The notes below the pieces were generated by a model. It searched no databases and was not told the origin of the DNA. It was given only the letters and a program-made list of their open reading frames with translations. Made by a program: the position numbers and the translations under genes. Positions 13,276-13,672 of a stretch of 13,672 nt of DNA are shown piece by piece. The stretch is taken from contig DASZJQ010000202.1 of the NCBI GenBank assembly GCA_035947875.1, forward strand, positions 1-13,672, given 5' to 3'. Numbering within the stretch: position 1 is the stretch's first letter; every line of letters begins with the position of its first letter. Source of the stretch: Bog-473 sp035947875. GTDB lineage: Bacteria; Actinomycetota; Acidimicrobiia; Acidimicrobiales; RAAP-2.

Positions 13276-13672
13276 ATGTCCTCGGCTGACTTCGCGGGTC
13301 CCCTCCACGAGGTCGCCGAGGCGCGCTTGCGGCTCATCGAACAGCGGTATACGGCCGGCCGACGCGCCATCGTCGAGTTGCTCCGGGCGGCCGGTCACCC
13401 GGTGAGTATCGGCGACATCGCGGACCGCCTCCCCGATCTCCCCCGGAGCTCGGCCTACCGACATCTCACCGATCTGCAGGCGGCGGGCCTCGTTCGGCGC
13501 GTCGCGGCCAGCGACGAGTTCGCCCGTTTCGAGCTTGCCGAGGACCTCACGGAGCACCACCACCACCTGCTCTGCGTGCGCTGCGGCAAGGTCACCGACG
13601 TCACCCCCAGCCCCGAGTTCGAGCGGCAGGTCTCCGTGACGGTCGACGAACTGGCCGCAGCCGAAGGCTTCG
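13276..13672 (+). CDS. Fur-family metalloregulator, probably Zur (cut by window edge)
   Basis: The first 132 codons of a Fur-family repressor; the C-terminus is outside the window. The N-terminal winged helix includes YTAGRRAIVELLRAAGHPVSIGDIA (25-49) and the recognition-helix region RSSAYRHLTDLQAAGLVRRV (57-76). The dimerisation domain starts with HHHHLLCVRCGKVTDV (94-109), with the H-rich regulatory metal site and the C100-x2-C103 half of the structural zinc site; the second CxxC would be beyond the edge. The ATG at 13276 directly follows an in-frame GTG at 13273, and a GTG at 13267 is also possible; the ribosome site is weak (GGGTGGG). Zur is favoured over Fur, Mur or PerR because of the adjacent Zn/Mn importer and His-rich protein, but metal specificity is not readable from this part. 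Confidence 0.9.
   Translation, partial: MSSADFAGPLHEVAEARLRLIEQRYTAGRRAIVELLRAAGHPVSIGDIADRLPDLPRSSAYRHLTDLQAAGLVRRVAASDEFARFELAEDLTEHHHHLLCVRCGKVTDVTPSPEFERQVSVTVDELAAAEGF

Noticed and set aside
1..13672. CRISPR array, tRNA or rRNA genes, insertion sequences
   Set aside because: No regularly spaced direct repeats, tRNA-like cloverleaf, rRNA segment, transposase or terminal inverted repeats were noticed by eye.

Overview
The window is high-GC DNA that looks like Actinomycetota, possibly an Acidimicrobiia-type or uncultured lineage; the exact clade is inference. Support comes from the SigR/RsrA pair of mycothiol-using actinobacteria, a DUF2342 zinc-protease-like gene, a CYP142-type P450, and a gene order (DUF2342 - tilS - hpt - folE - folP - folB - folK - DUF2520) that closely follows the Mycobacterium tuberculosis chromosome. 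Genes are tightly packed; no stretch over 300 bases lacks a gene, and the longest gap is about 200 bases (12719-12921).

Region 1 (1-6935, all on the minus strand, read right to left): sigR, rsrA, a DUF2342 metalloprotease-like gene, a single-frame tilS-hpt fusion, folE, folP, a small protein resembling a dual-specificity phosphatase without its catalytic cysteine, folB, folK, and the start of a DUF2520 Rossmann protein. Gaps are at most about 70 bases and several genes overlap, so the block may be read as one long transcript or a few overlapping ones. FolE, FolB, FolK and FolP cover most steps from GTP to dihydropteroate. TilS modifies tRNA-Ile and Hpt salvages purines. The usual actinobacterial ftsH between hpt and folE is absent.

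Region 2 (7048-9074, plus strand): a two-gene operon, divergent from sigR, with a CYP142-like cytochrome P450 and a short-chain dehydrogenase. The two overlap by one base (TAGTG). Steroid side-chain oxidation is the best guess from the P450 subfamily.

Region 3 (9071-12718, minus strand): a four-gene zinc/manganese ABC importer, ordered solute-binding protein, ATPase, permease 1, permease 2. It is read from a promoter at about 12728-12755 in which a perfect 7-1-7 palindrome of the Fur/Zur type fills the spacer between -35 and -10. The -10 lies only 9 bases before the ATG, so the mRNA is probably leaderless. The last permease converges on the SDR gene, and the two stop codons share one CTAG.

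Region 4 (12922-13672, plus strand, divergent from the importer): a 96-residue protein with 27 histidines built from two copies of a 38-residue metal-binding module, then the first 132 codons of a Fur-family regulator (probably Zur) that runs off the window. Regions 3 and 4 together look like one metal-homeostasis locus: importer, operator, His-rich metal buffer or chaperone, and regulator. The points most worth a second look are the duplicated His-rich protein with its regulatory architecture, the cysteine-less phosphatase-like protein inside the folate cluster, and the TilS-Hpt fusion.
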